Assembly: GCF_033366695.1 (NCBI RefSeq)
Contig: NZ_JAOBTQ010000001.1
Location: 4,030,001-4,094,000 of the forward strand
Reading direction: 5' to 3'
DNA length: 64,000 nt
Source: Streptomyces sp. SCL15-4
GTDB taxonomy: Bacteria; Actinomycetota; Actinomycetes; Streptomycetales; Streptomycetaceae
Of the stretch, positions 45,327 to 55,369 are shown piece after piece. Both the position numbers and the translations under genes were made by a program. The first letter of the stretch is position 1; each line of letters begins with the position of its first letter. A model generated the notes under the pieces. The model made no database searches. It was not told the origin of the DNA and saw nothing but the letters and a program-made list of their open reading frames with translations.

Positions 45327-46736
45327 ATGTCGACGCAGGCGGAACCGCAGCGGGCTTCCGTCGCACCGGCACGAACCGACAAGCCCTCGCGGACCCTGCT
45401 GGTCGGGCTCTCGCTCGGCTACTTCATGGTCCTGCTGGACATGACGATCGTCTCGGTGGCACTGCCCGCCATCTCCACCAGCCTCCACGTCGGGCTGAGC
45501 GGTCTGCAGTGGGTCACCAACGGCTACACCATCACCTTCGCCGCCCTGCTGCTGACGGCCGGCTGGCTGTCCGACCGGCTCGGCGGCCGGCGGGTGTTCC
45601 TCTGGGGTCTGGCGGCCTTCGGTGTGCTCTCCGGTGTGTCCGCCGCCGCGAACACCCTCGGTGCGCTGGTCGCCCTGCGCCTCGCGCTCGGTGTGGCGGG
45701 GGCGCTGCTGCTGCCCGCCTCCCTGGCGGTGATCACCAACGCCTACAGCAACCCCGCCGACCGCGCCCGCGCCGTCGGCAACTGGGCGGCCATCACCGGA
45801 CTGGCGCTGGCCGCCGGTCCCCTGGTGGGCGGCGCGCTCACCGACACCGTCGGCTGGCGCGCGATCTTCCTCATCAACGTGCCGCTGGCCCTGGTCAGCT
45901 TCGTGATCACCCTGCGGCTGGCCCCGGAGACCGCGATCAAGCAGCGCAGCGGCCTCGACGTCACCGGCCAGGCCGGCGCGGTCGTCGCCCTGGGCGCCCT
46001 GTCGTACGCGCTGATCGAGGGCCCGGCCAAGGGCTGGGGTGACGCGTGGGTCGTCGGCTCCCTCGTGCTGGCCGCCGTGGCCGCCGCGGTGTTCCTCGCC
46101 GCGGAGTCGCGGGCCGGGGACGCGGCGATGCTGCCGCTGCGCATGTTCCGCAGCCGCGGTTTCTCCGCCGCGCTCGGTTCGGGTCTGCTCGCCAACTTCG
46201 GCCTGTCCGGGCTGCTGTTCGTGCTGTCGCTGTTCTTCCAGGAGAGCCGGGGCTACTCCTCCTTCAGCGCCGGCCTGGCCTTCCTGCCGCTGACCCTGCC
46301 CACCGCCTTCAACCCGATCTACACCGGGCGCCTCGTCGGCCGTATCGGCCCGCGCCGCCCCGCCACCATCGGGTTCGTCCTGATGGGTGTCGGCGCGCTG
46401 CTCCAGGCGCCGTTCACCGGCGACTCCGCCCTGGCGCTGACCGCCACCGTGATCGGTCTGCTCGCCTTCGGCTTCGGTGTCTCCTTCGCCCTGCCCGCGC
46501 TGGTCGCCGGCATGGCGAGCTCCGTACCGCCCGAGCTGGCCGGCATCGGGGCCGGCGCGCTCAACTCCGCACGCCAGGTCGGCGCCTCCCTCGGTGTCGC
46601 CGTCCTCGGTGTGGTGCTCAACCTGTCCTCGACCAACGCCGGCGGCACCAAGTGGGCGCTCGTCGTCGGCGGGCTGGCCCTGCTGTTCGGGGCGGTCGTC
46701 ACCGGGACGGGCCTGCGGGGGCGTCCCGCGAACTGA
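45327..46736 (+). CDS. DHA2-type MFS drug exporter
   Basis: A 469-residue, 14-helix transporter. LLDMTIVSVALPAISTSL is the DHA2 motif (D1), and GWLSDRLGGRRVFLWGLAAF is motif A. RLALGVAGALLLPASLAVIT with motif C-like GPLVGGALTD lies further on. AAGGAG precedes ATG 45327. It probably exports the product of this cluster and confers self-resistance. Confidence 0.92.
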   Translation: MSTQAEPQRASVAPARTDKPSRTLLVGLSLGYFMVLLDMTIVSVALPAISTSLHVGLSGLQWVTNGYTITFAALLLTAGWLSDRLGGRRVFLWGLAAFGVLSGVSAAANTLGALVALRLALGVAGALLLPASLAVITNAYSNPADRARAVGNWAAITGLALAAGPLVGGALTDTVGWRAIFLINVPLALVSFVITLRLAPETAIKQRSGLDVTGQAGAVVALGALSYALIEGPAKGWGDAWVVGSLVLAAVAAAVFLAAESRAGDAAMLPLRMFRSRGFSAALGSGLLANFGLSGLLFVLSLFFQESRGYSSFSAGLAFLPLTLPTAFNPIYTGRLVGRIGPRRPATIGFVLMGVGALLQAPFTGDSALALTATVIGLLAFGFGVSFALPALVAGMASSVPPELAGIGAGALNSARQVGASLGVAVLGVVLNLSSTNAGGTKWALVVGGLALLFGAVVTGTGLRGRPAN

Positions 46737-46787
46737 ACCGGTCCCGGCCCCACGTGCAGCGCCCCTGCCCCAACCACTGGAGGAGCA

Positions 46788-47396
46788 TTGGCAACCGCAT
46801 CACCGCCCGTCCGTCCCCCGGCCGGTTCACCGGTCCTGCACGTGGACGGGGTCGACCACCTCGCCTTCGTCACCTGGAAGCCCCGCGCCACCGTCGAGTT
46901 CTACACCCAGGCCCTCGGCCTGCCGCTGGTGCACGCCATCACCGCCACCGGCTGGGTCACCGAGGACTACCCGGACTTCGTGCACTTCTTCTTCGACATG
47001 GGCGCGGGCAACCGCATCGCCTTCTTCTACTACTTCGGCCTGCCGCAGGAGGACGCCCCGAGCGACCTGATGCACCGCTCGCGGCACCTGGCCTTCCACG
47101 TCGACACCGAGGAGGAACTCCACGCCTGGCGCGAGCGCCTGAAGAGCCACGGAATCCGGGTCACCCGGCCGCTCGCCCACGAACTGATCGAGTCCATCTA
47201 CTTCGACGACCCCAACGGCATCCAGCTGGAGATCACCCGTCCGCTGCGGCCCATGACGGAGATCGACGCCCGGGACGCCGAGCTGACGGTCCGGGCGCTC
47301 GCCGACGTCGCCGAGTCCCCGCGCCCGTCGGTGGAGGCGCTGTGGCGGCGCAAGGCGGAACTGATCCGCAAGGAGACGGAAGGAGCCGGCCGGTGA
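46788..47396 (+). CDS. VOC-family (glyoxalase/dioxygenase-like) protein
   Basis: A 202-residue protein from TTG 46788 (GGAGGAG upstream). It has paired vicinal-oxygen-chelate modules: HVDGVDHLAFVTWKPRATVE, then HFFFDMGAGNRIAFFYYF and RHLAFHVDTEEELHAWRERL, ending YFDDPNGIQLEITRPL. Metal ligands expected are His (VDHLAF), His (RHLAFHV) and Glu (LEIT), the extradiol-dioxygenase set. It may cleave or rearrange an aromatic ring. It overlaps the next gene by 4 bases. Confidence 0.85.
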   Translation: MATASPPVRPPAGSPVLHVDGVDHLAFVTWKPRATVEFYTQALGLPLVHAITATGWVTEDYPDFVHFFFDMGAGNRIAFFYYFGLPQEDAPSDLMHRSRHLAFHVDTEEELHAWRERLKSHGIRVTRPLAHELIESIYFDDPNGIQLEITRPLRPMTEIDARDAELTVRALADVAESPRPSVEALWRRKAELIRKETEGAGR

Positions 47397-47647
47397 GTCT
47401 CGCCCTGTACGTGCTGGACGTGCCCGAGTTCCAGCCCGTGGCCCGCGCCGCCGAGGACGCCGGGCTGACCGCCCGGCGGGCCGGCGACTACCTCGAACTG
47501 AGCACCGACGCCGACGAGGCCGTGCTGCGCCGGGACGAGTCCGCGATCCGCACCGCGGTGTGGCACGCGGCCCTGACCGGCGGCCTCGACGGCCGCATCG
47601 TCCGCTTCACTTCCGGCATCCTCCACCTCGCCAAGGAGGCGGCATGA
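47393..47647 (+). CDS. Small hypothetical protein
   Basis: An 84-residue protein starting at GTG 47393, overlapping the VOC stop (GTGA) and followed by an ATGA overlap into the FAD monooxygenase. It has LALYVLDVPEFQPVARAAED, then RRAGDYLELSTDADEAVLRR and RFTSGILHLAKEA. No family is recognised. Being locked between two oxygenase genes it is probably a required helper, perhaps a substrate-handling subunit. Confidence 0.65.
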   Translation: MSLALYVLDVPEFQPVARAAEDAGLTARRAGDYLELSTDADEAVLRRDESAIRTAVWHAALTGGLDGRIVRFTSGILHLAKEAA

Positions 47648-48885
47648 GCACGAGCACCGGTCCCACCCCTGCCACCCGGTCCTCGTCGTGGGCGGCGGAC
47701 CGGCCGGCCTCAGCGCGGCCCTGGCGCTGCGCGCCGCCGGGCTGCCCGCGGTCGTCCTGGAACGCCGTACGGAGAGCACCGTACGGCCCGGCAGCCGCGC
47801 CGCCTATCTGCACGGCGCCTCGCTGCGCGAGCTGGAGCGGCTGAGCCCCGGTCTCGGACACGAGATAGCGGGCCGCGGCGTGATGTGGGCGACGAAACGC
47901 TCCTTCTGGGCCGGCAAGGAGGTCTACACCCGCACCTATCCGCCGGTCACCCGCGAGGGTCTGCCGCACTTCACCAGCCTGCCGCAGGTGATCACCGAGG
48001 ACCTGATGGCGGCGGCCTGCCGCAAGCAGGGCGTGGAGTTCCACTGGGGAGTGGAGATCACCTCGGCGCTGAGCACTCCCGAGGGCGTCCTGCTCAAGGA
48101 CTCCGCCGGCCGCGAGTGGCAGGCCGAATACGTGGTCGCGGCCGACGGCTCCCGTTCCGCGCTGCGCTCGGCGATCGGCAGTCCCCTGGAGGGACCGCGG
48201 TCCCGGAACACCTTCGTGGTCGTCGACCTCGACGACGACCCGGAGCACCATCCGCTGCCGATGGAGCGCGTCTTCCACTACCGCCATCCGAACGTCGGCG
48301 GCCGCAACGTCCTGACCGTGCCGTTCGCGGGCGGCTGGCGGGTCGACCTCAACCTGCTGGTGAACGACGACCCCGAGCGGTTCGTCTCGCCGGAGGGCCT
48401 GCGCCGCTGGATCCCGCGGATCCTGCCCGAGGCGTACGGCGACCGGGTCCGCTGGGTGTCGACGTACCGCTTCGCCCAGCAGGTCGCGGAGCGCTTCACC
48501 GACGCCCACCGCCGGGTCCTGCTGACCGGCGAGGCGGCCCATCTGTTCGCGCCGTTCGGCGCGCGGGGCATGAACTCCAGCGTCCCGGACGCCGTGCGGG
48601 CGGTGGAGGCGGTCACCGAGGCCCTGGAGAAGGAGGGCGACCGGGCCGCCGCCGGCGCGGCGATCGCGCGGTTCGCCCAGGAGCGCAAGGAGGCGGCCAC
48701 CTACAACCGCGCCTGCGCCAGCGCCGCGCTGGAGCACATGCTGGCCCACCGTCCCTCCCTCTGGCTGCGCCAGCGCGCCGCCGCCGCGGTGGCCGAGGGC
48801 CGGCCGCAGGGCGGGCGAGTGGCTGGACTCCGCGCCGTACGGCCCGAAGCTGACGGCGCGGGGAGCGGGCCGCGGCTCGTACTGA
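47644..48885 (+). CDS. FAD-dependent aromatic hydroxylase, two frameshifts
   Basis: The start is ATG 47644; a missing base near 47684 breaks the frame before VVGGGPAGLSAALALRAAGL, the dinucleotide (GxGxxG) fold. The DG motif is VVAADGSRSALRSAIG and the FAD-ribityl motif RVLLTGEAAHLFAPFGARGM, in which GDAAH is GEAAH, a conservative variant. A second break near 48815 restores EWLDSAPYGPKLTARGAG at the end. The rejoined length is about 413 residues. Related enzymes (phenol/PHBH type) hydroxylate aromatic rings with NAD(P)H and O2. Confidence 0.87.
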
Positions 48886-49021
48886 GCGGCCGCCCCCGTC
48901 CCCTCCGACGGCGGCCCGTGCCCGGGCGGCGAATCCCCCGGGCCGGTCCCGCGGCACGGGCCGCCGCCGGAGGTTCCGCACCACCCGCCGCTCCGCGTTG
49001 GGAAAACGTCTCTGCACTCGG

Positions 49022-49888
49022 TCAGGGCGGGTCGACCGGCGTACCGGCCAGGATCATCCGTGCCACCGCCCGCACGGCGTCCACGACGGAGTCGCGCAGG
49101 GCGGGCGAGAAGGCCAGATAGACGGGGAAGGGCGAGGGGGCGGGGCCCAGGACACCGGGCGGGGTCGGGCGGATCCCGGGGTGCTTCTGGTGGGAGTTCT
49201 CGCACAGCGCCGTACAGGCGAGACCGGCCTGGACGGAGGCCCGCACGGTGTGCGGATCGCTGCACCAGGGGATGGCGTACCACGTGACGCCGTTGCGGTC
49301 GAGCGTCTCGGCGATGTGCAGGCTCAGCGCGGAACTGCCGCCGAGCTGGGCGATGGGCACCCCGCGGCCGGCCGTGGGCGGCGGGCTGCCGAACCAGTCC
49401 AGCCGCACCCGCCCCAGCATCTCCGCGCGGGCCGTCCTGGTGCCGAGCAGCAGGGCCGCGTCGATGTCGCCCTCGGTGACCCGGTCGGCGAGCGGGGCGC
49501 TGAGGTCGGTGACCATCGCGCACCGCAGGTGGGGCATCTCGGCGTCCAGCCGGGAGAACATCCGGCCCAGCCCGTCCGCGAAGTGGATCGAGCAGCCCAT
49601 GCTCAGCGTCTCCTGGCTGCACAGGGCCGACACCCGGTCGAGCACATCGCCGTTGAGCCTGATCACATGCCGGGCGTGGATCACCAGCTCCCGCCCGGCC
49701 GGTGTCAGCCGCAGCGGGCGCTTGGTGCGGTGGAACACCGGTGTCTGGACGATCGATTCGAGCCGCTGCACCTGCTGGCTGACGGTCGGCTGGGTGACGT
49801 GCAGCGACTGGGCGGCCCGGGCGAAACCGCCCTCCTCCACCACGGCCAGCAGGGTGCGCAGGAGTTTCACTTCGATGTCACGCTGCAT
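49022..49888 (-). CDS. LysR-family regulator
   Basis: An intact 288-residue LysR protein. The HTH reads LLRTLLAVVEEGGFARAAQS, then LHVTQPTVSQQVQRLESIVQ. The substrate domain begins SMGCSIHFADGLGRMFSRLD. It is convergent with the FAD monooxygenase gene and may be a second regulator of the cluster or belong to a neighbouring function; it lacks a clear divergent target gene. Confidence 0.92.
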   Translation of the reverse strand: MQRDIEVKLLRTLLAVVEEGGFARAAQSLHVTQPTVSQQVQRLESIVQTPVFHRTKRPLRLTPAGRELVIHARHVIRLNGDVLDRVSALCSQETLSMGCSIHFADGLGRMFSRLDAEMPHLRCAMVTDLSAPLADRVTEGDIDAALLLGTRTARAEMLGRVRLDWFGSPPPTAGRGVPIAQLGGSSALSLHIAETLDRNGVTWYAIPWCSDPHTVRASVQAGLACTALCENSHQKHPGIRPTPPGVLGPAPSPFPVYLAFSPALRDSVVDAVRAVARMILAGTPVDPP

Positions 49889-50275
49889 GGCTGTGTCCCA
49901 CCCGTTCCGTTGAGACCGACCGTGGGGGGCGTCAGACCGACGGCCGAGGCCGGACGGGTGGAAGCACGTTTCCGGACATGTCTGGACGACAGAACACAGG
50001 ACCCCCCGAACACCCGCGCTCCCGGACCGAGATAGGGCTCATTGTTACCTCATTGGCCGGATCCATCCAATAAGGAGAGAAGGAAAGGAAAGTTAAACGA
50101 ACAAGGGAGCGTCCTGTGAACGTGTCGTGGAAGCCGCACGGCCGCCGGTGTCACCGCGGACGCGCCGGGAAGCAACTTGTTCCGAAGACGGGCGCATGAT
50201 GTTTCGCGCCCCGGGTAGGCGGCGCCCTGAGAGCCCGCTCGTCGGAGTGGGCGTGAACGGCAGGGAGGGCCTGGG
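49889..50275. other. Gene-free region between LysR and the sigma-factor gene
   Basis: No gene is seen. The stretch should carry the LysR promoter and, at 50194-50218, a possible SigB-type promoter for the sigma-factor gene. A purine-rich segment (GGAGAGAAGGAAAGGAAAG) lies at about 50072. Confidence 0.5.
50194..50218 (+). promoter_or_regulatory. Possible SigB-type promoter of the sigma gene
   Basis: GCAT, 15 bases, then GGGTAG fits the GNNT-N14-16-GGGTA pattern of streptomycete SigB promoters, 58 bases before the ATG. SigB-type genes are commonly autoregulated. Confidence 0.35.
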
Positions 50276-51121
50276 ATGACGACGGGACTCGTCGGTATGA
50301 CGACCGGCGCCGGCACGGAGCTGCCGGACATCGCGGATCCGCAGAAGATCGCACCCCAGGACGCCCGGGAGCTGACCAAGACGTTCCTGGACCGGCTCGC
50401 CGTGCTGGAGGAAGGCACGCACGAGTACCAGTACGCGCGCAACACGCTCATCGAGATGAACATGTCCCTGGTGCGCTTCGCCGCGCGCCGGTTCCGCAAC
50501 AGCGGCCAGGACATGGAGGACGTCGTCCAGGTCGGCACGATCGGCCTGATCAAGGCGATCGACCGGTTCGAGATCTCCCGTGACGTGCAGTTCACCAGCT
50601 TCGCGGTGCCGTACATCGTCGGCGAGATCAAGCGGTTCTTCCGGGACACCTCCTGGTCCGTGCACGTGCCGCGGCGGTTGCAGGAGGCGCGGACCGAACT
50701 CGCCAAGGCCAGCGAGGAACTGCGCAGCCGGCTGGGACGCGCGCCCCGGGTCTCGGAGCTGGCCGCCCTGATGAACCTCACGGAAGAGCAGGTCGTCGAG
50801 GTCCAGATAGCGGCGAACGGCTACACCTCCGCCTCCCTCGACGCCGCGATCACCGGTGACGCCGAGGAGGGCGAGGCGGCCCTCTCCGAGTTCATCGGCG
50901 AGGAGGACAGCGCCCTGGAGCTGGTGGAGGACTTCCACGCCCTCGCCCCGCTCGTCGCGTCCCTGGACGAGCGTGAGCGGCGGATCCTGCACCTGCGCTT
51001 CGTCGAGGAGCGGACCCAGGCGGAGATCGGCCAGGAGCTGGGCGTCTCGCAGATGCACGTCTCCCGGCTCATCTCCCGCATCGTGGCGCGACTGCGCGCG
51101 GGGATGCTCGCCACCGGGTGA
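50276..51121 (+). CDS. SigB/SigF-type alternative sigma factor
   Basis: A 281-residue group 3 sigma factor. Region 2 reads MSLVRFAARRFRNSGQDMED, then VQVGTIGLIKAIDRFEISR and FTSFAVPYIVGEIKRFFRDT (2.3/2.4). Region 3 is WSVHVPRRLQEARTELAKAS, and region 4 is LDERERRILHLRFVEERTQA, then ELGVSQMHVSRLISRIVARL. It belongs to the stress/differentiation group controlled by partner-switching with anti-sigma kinases and STAS antagonists. The nearby PP2C phosphatases and the RsbT-like kinase gene fit this control scheme. Confidence 0.95.
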   Translation: MTTGLVGMTTGAGTELPDIADPQKIAPQDARELTKTFLDRLAVLEEGTHEYQYARNTLIEMNMSLVRFAARRFRNSGQDMEDVVQVGTIGLIKAIDRFEISRDVQFTSFAVPYIVGEIKRFFRDTSWSVHVPRRLQEARTELAKASEELRSRLGRAPRVSELAALMNLTEEQVVEVQIAANGYTSASLDAAITGDAEEGEAALSEFIGEEDSALELVEDFHALAPLVASLDERERRILHLRFVEERTQAEIGQELGVSQMHVSRLISRIVARLRAGMLATG

Positions 51122-51148
51122 CCCGGCCCGCCCCGCGCCCTGCCCCGG

Positions 51149-51600
51149 CTACGACATGTTCGGCCGGGGCAGGCGCACGACCGTCACGAAGAACTCGTCG
51201 ATCTGCCGGACCGCCGCGATGAACTGGTCGAGGTCGACGGGCTTGGTGACGTAGGCGTTGGCGTGGAGCTTGTAGCTGCGCAGGATGTCCTCCTCGGCGG
51301 AGGACGTCGTCAGGACCACCACGGGGATGTGGGCGAGGTCCGGGTCGGACTTGATGCGTTCGAGGACCTGCCGGCCGTCGTACTTGGGCAGGTTGAGGTC
51401 GAGCAGGATCAGGTCCGGGGTCGGGGCCCCGGCGTAGTCCCCGCGGCGGTAGAGGAAGTCGAGGGCCTCCTCGCCGTCGCGGACGACGTGCAGCGTGTTG
51501 CCGATCTTGTTGTCCTCGAACGCCTCCCGGGTCATCAGCTCGTCGCCGGGGTCGTCCTCGACGAGGAGCACCTCGATGGGCTCTGCGGGGGCGTGGTCAT
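51149..51600 (-). CDS. Rcp1-type response regulator, frameshifted start
   Basis: A single receiver domain of about 150 residues: [20 protein letters not shown], then [20 protein letters not shown] (phospho-Asp) and [19 protein letters not shown] (Lys). The ATG at 51600 overlaps the kinase stop (ATGA), but one C is missing in the run near 51587, so the open frame seems to start only at GTG 51571. It should receive phosphate from the adjacent phytochrome-like kinase and act by protein contacts, as no output domain is present. Confidence 0.88.
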
Positions 51601-53257
51601 GCGGGTCGTCCTTCCGGGGTGGTGCGGGCGGGCGCCGTCGCGTCGGGTGACGCGGGGCGGCCGGCCGCGGTGGCGGGCAGCGTGAGGCTGAAGCGGGTGC
51701 CGCCGGTGTGGGCGGTGTCGATCCAGATCCGGCCGCCGTGGAACTCCACGATCTTCTTGCAGAGGGCCAGGCCGATGCCCGTGCCGCTGTAGGCGTCCCG
51801 GCCGTGCAGGCGCTGGAAGATCACGAAAACCTTTTCGGCGAACTCCTCGGGTATGCCGATCCCGTTGTCCGTCACGCTCAGCCGCCAGGCCGCGCCGTCC
51901 TCGCCGGCGCCGGGATCGGGCTCGCAGGTGACGACGACGCGGGGCGCGCGTTCGGGGTGGCGGAACTTGACGGCGTTGCCGAGCAGGTTCTGCCACAGCA
52001 TGACCAGCAGCGTCGGGTCGCCCGTCACCTCGGGCAGTTCGTCCGGGCGCTCGATCACCGCGCCGGACTCCTCCGCCGCCGCCGCGAGGTTGGCCACCGC
52101 CTTGTCCAGGGTCTTGTCCAGGGCCACCGGGACATGCGCGTCGTTGACCCGGCCGACCCGGGAGAAGGTGAGCAGGTCGTTGATGAGGATCTGCATGCGC
52201 TTGGCGCCGTCCACGGCGAACGCGATGTACTGCGTGCCGCGTTCGTCGAGTTTGTCGCCGTAGCGCTTCTCGAGCAGCTGGCAGAAGGAGGCGACCTTGC
52301 GCAGCGGCTCCTGGAGGTCGTGGGAGGCGACGTAGGCGAACTGCTCCAGCTCGGCGTTGGAGCGGCGCAGCTCCACCGCCTGTGCGTCCAGGTCGGCGGC
52401 CTGCCGGGTGAGGTGCTCCTGCTGGACGCGGGAGGCGTCGAGTTCCGTCACCAGGCGCCGGCGCATGGCCTCGACGTCACCGGACACGGCCCGGATGTCG
52501 GCGGGTCCCGCGGGGACGATGCGGTGCTGGAACTCACCTTGGGCGACCCGGCGCGACGCGGTGCGCAGGGCGGCCAGGGGCCGGGCGACCAGGGTGTGCA
52601 CCAGGACGGCCAGGACCACGGCGGTGAGCAGGAAGGCGGCGACCATGCCGCCGAGCACCCAGTTGCGCACGGTGCGGATGCGGGACAGCTCGCCGCGGCT
52701 GTGCTCCCGGGCCTGCGACAGGTGCCGGTTCTGTGTGTCGAACAGCGCGCGGATGTGGTCGAAGGCGGCCTTGCCGCCTTCGGTGGTGGCCCGGTCGGCG
52801 GGCCGGGCGGCACCCGGGGTGACGCCCGCGATCAGGGGATCGGCGTACCTGCGGCGCCAGTCGGCCGCCGCGCGCTCGATGGTGTTCACGTCGTCCCGCA
52901 GCACCGGCCGGTCGCCGACCAGCCCGCGCAGCCTGCTCGCGGCGTCGCGTTCGGCCTCCCGTCCCTCGGTGTACGGGGCGAGGAACTGCCGGTCCGTGCC
53001 GAGCACGTAGCCCCGGACGCCGGTCTCCTGGTCCAGCAGGGCGTTCTGGAGGCGCAGTGCCTCGGCGCGGGCCGGCTGGATGCTCTCGGTCAGCCGGTCG
53101 GAGACGCGCGAGGTGCGCGCCAGCAGTTCCGCGCCGACCACCGAGCCGGTCAGCACCAGCGCGATCATCACGGCGAGGGCGAGCCGGAACCAGCCCTGCA
53201 CGGTGAGCCGGCCGCGTCGGCGGGGACTGGGTGTTGCGGGGGTGTCGTCACCGTCAC
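51597..53257 (-). CDS. CHASE3/HAMP sensor histidine kinase, frameshifted start
   Basis: The first helix ([20 protein letters not shown]) is followed by a CHASE3-like external domain ([20 protein letters not shown]), a second membrane helix ([20 protein letters not shown]) and HAMP. The HisKA motif is [20 protein letters not shown], typical of phytochrome-related kinases. The HATPase has [15 protein letters not shown] and [15 protein letters not shown]. The GTG at 53257 (GAGGAA upstream) is preferred; a missing C near 53238 separates it from the frame that is open from 53201. It overlaps the response-regulator gene. Confidence 0.9.
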
Positions 53258-53267
53258 ATTTCCTCGT

Positions 53268-54509
53268 TCACTCGGGCTGCCGGTGCCACCGCAGGTGCAG
53301 CACGGCCACGTCGTCGGCGAGACCGCCGTGGTCCTCCGCCAGTGTCTCGGCACGGCCGATCAGTTCGTCCACGAACGCCTCCGCGGGCAGGGTCGCGATC
53401 GAGCGGGCCACCTCCAGCAGGCCCTGCTCGCCGAGGCGCTGGTGTCCGGGGCCGGTCCGTCCCTCGAACAGGCCGTCGGTGAACAGGACGACTCCCGCGC
53501 CGGGCGGCAGGGCGAGGTCGGCGACGGGCCAGCGGGCCAGGCCGTCCGGCAGCAGCCCGAGCGCCGGTCCCCCGGGCACCTCGATCCAGTCCACGCGGTC
53601 GCCGGAGCGCAGCAGCATCCCGGGATGGCCGGCCCGCGTCACCCGCGCCGAACGGCCGTCCGGCGGCAGCTCGATGCTGGTCAGCGTGGCGAAGATGTGC
53701 TCGCCGGTGCGCTCGGCGACGAGGATCTCCTCCAGTGTGCTCAGGCGCCGGGCGCCGGGGGCACCGCTGACCACGAGCGTGCGCCAGGCGATGCGCAGCC
53801 CCACGCCGAGCGCCGCCTCGTCGGGTCCGTGTCCCGAGACGTCGCCGACCAGGACGTGCACGCAGCCGTCAGGGGTCTGCACGACGTCGTAGAAGTCGCC
53901 GCCCAGCAGCGCCTGTTCGCGGCCCGGCAGATAGCGGGCGACGATGTCCAGGCCCGTCGCGTCGCGGAGCAGCGGGGTGGGCAGCAGCCCGCGTTCCAGC
54001 CGTCGGTTCTCCTCGGCCCGCAGCTGGCCCGCCTGCAGGGCCGCGGCCGCCTGTTCCGCCAGCTTGCGCTGGATGGCGTACCGGACCGCGCGGCCGAACA
54101 GTTCCGCGTCGACGCGGCCCTTGACCAGGTAGTCCTGCGCGCCGGCGGCGACCGCGGCCAGTCTGCGTTCCTCGGCGAGGCCCGTGAGCACCACGACCGC
54201 CACGTCCGCGTACCGCCGCACCCGGGCCACGCCCTCCAGGCCGTGGGAGTCGGGCAGGTGCAGGTCCAGCAGGACGCAGTCCGGTGCCTCCGCCGCCAGC
54301 GCGGCGCGCGCCTCGGCCAGGGAGCGGACCCACGTCAGCCGCATTCCCGGAGAACAGTCGGCGACCAGTTCCTCCACGAGGAGGGCGTCCGCCTCGTCGT
54401 CCTCGATCAGGAGCACCGACGGCTCGTGCCAGGCCCCGGCCGCGTCCGCCACGGTGGTGGGGTCACGGGGAACCGGTACGCCGGCAAGCCCATGCTGTGT
54501 TGGGAGCAT
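53268..54509 (-). CDS. Receiver-PP2C (RsbU-type) phosphatase
   Basis: A 413-residue protein. Residues 15-125 are a receiver (SVLLIEDDEADALLVEELVA; LLDLHLPDSHGLEGVARVRR with the phospho-Asp; YLVKGRVDAELF with the Lys). After a coiled linker, residues 175-405 are a SpoIIE-type phosphatase with LGGDFYDVVQTPDG and VLVGDVSGHGPDEAALGV (metal Asp residues), and FTDGLFEGR near the end. It should dephosphorylate a STAS antagonist on receipt of a signal. The ATG at 54509 is chosen over the upstream TTG 54530. Confidence 0.93.
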   Translation of the reverse strand: MLPTQHGLAGVPVPRDPTTVADAAGAWHEPSVLLIEDDEADALLVEELVADCSPGMRLTWVRSLAEARAALAAEAPDCVLLDLHLPDSHGLEGVARVRRYADVAVVVLTGLAEERRLAAVAAGAQDYLVKGRVDAELFGRAVRYAIQRKLAEQAAAALQAGQLRAEENRRLERGLLPTPLLRDATGLDIVARYLPGREQALLGGDFYDVVQTPDGCVHVLVGDVSGHGPDEAALGVGLRIAWRTLVVSGAPGARRLSTLEEILVAERTGEHIFATLTSIELPPDGRSARVTRAGHPGMLLRSGDRVDWIEVPGGPALGLLPDGLARWPVADLALPPGAGVVLFTDGLFEGRTGPGHQRLGEQGLLEVARSIATLPAEAFVDELIGRAETLAEDHGGLADDVAVLHLRWHRQPE

Positions 54510-54821
54510 CCGTCCCTGCTTCCCCTCCAACGCCTTGGCCGAGCCTCTCGGAGCCGCTTATTGCCATGCGGCAATGAATGAAGCCTACTTGCCGCGATCG
54601 GCCCGGTCCCAGGCGGAGGGGACCGGACGGCAGGGACGGGCCGGTTTCGGCCATTATGCGGAAATCCGGACAGACGCACGGGCCGGACCGGGCGTCCCGT
54701 GACGGCGGGGAAGTCCCTACGATGGCCCGGCCGGTGGTGGTTGTGCGGCGGCTCGTCGGGTACCGCGTTTGAATGAGGGTGGTATCGGTTTGGGCAGGCC
54801 ATTACTGAAAGTGACGTATTC

Positions 54822-55313
54822 GTGACTCGTCTCAGCGGCTCCGGGGACGACCAGCCGAACGGACCGGGTGACGATCCCCTGTCCGTCGCGCGGGAGGTCG
54901 CCGATGCCGTGGACGGTCTGGCGAATCTGTGGTCGGTGGCCGCCCAGGGCGCGAGTCTCAGGCTGTCGCCGCATCAGCTGCGGGCCCTGCGCATCCTGGA
55001 GGCCGAGCCGGGGCTCAATCTCACGGCGCTGGCCGAGGGCATGGAGATAGGCCCGCCGACCGCCAGCCGGCTGTGCGACCGGCTGGAGGCGGCCGGTCTG
55101 CTGGAGCGGCTGCTGCATCCGCACAAGCGGCGCGAGGTGCAGCTGGTTCTCACCGGGCGCGGCCGGCAGGTGCTGAACGAGGTGGCCGAACTGAGGTCCC
55201 AGGCGCTCGCCGCGGTCCTGGCCGGCATGCGGCCCGCCGACCGGGAGGCGCTGAGCCGGGGCATGCGGGGCTTCCTGACCGCCCGCGACGGCACCGGCCG
55301 GCCGCACCTCTGA
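54822..55313 (+). CDS. MarR-family regulator A
   Basis: A 163-residue winged-helix protein starting at GTG 54822. LSPHQLRALRILEAEPGLNL, then TALAEGMEIGPPTASRLCDR and LEAAGLLERLLHPHKRREVQ (wing, DxR-like HPHKRR) are clear. It is divergent from the receiver-PP2C gene and convergent with the SpoIIE-type gene. The MarR protein at 59454-59939 is a close paralogue, so each phosphatase block appears to have its own copy. Confidence 0.92.
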   Translation: MTRLSGSGDDQPNGPGDDPLSVAREVADAVDGLANLWSVAAQGASLRLSPHQLRALRILEAEPGLNLTALAEGMEIGPPTASRLCDRLEAAGLLERLLHPHKRREVQLVLTGRGRQVLNEVAELRSQALAAVLAGMRPADREALSRGMRGFLTARDGTGRPHL

Positions 55314-55369
55314 CCGGCGGGGCGGGCCGCCGGCCGTGCGTCAGGCCGTCCCGCGCCCGGGCCGCCCGG

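Noticed and set aside
51708..54581. A 957-residue plus-strand open frame
   Set aside because: It is the antisense shadow of the histidine kinase and receiver-PP2C genes, whose motifs are unmistakable.
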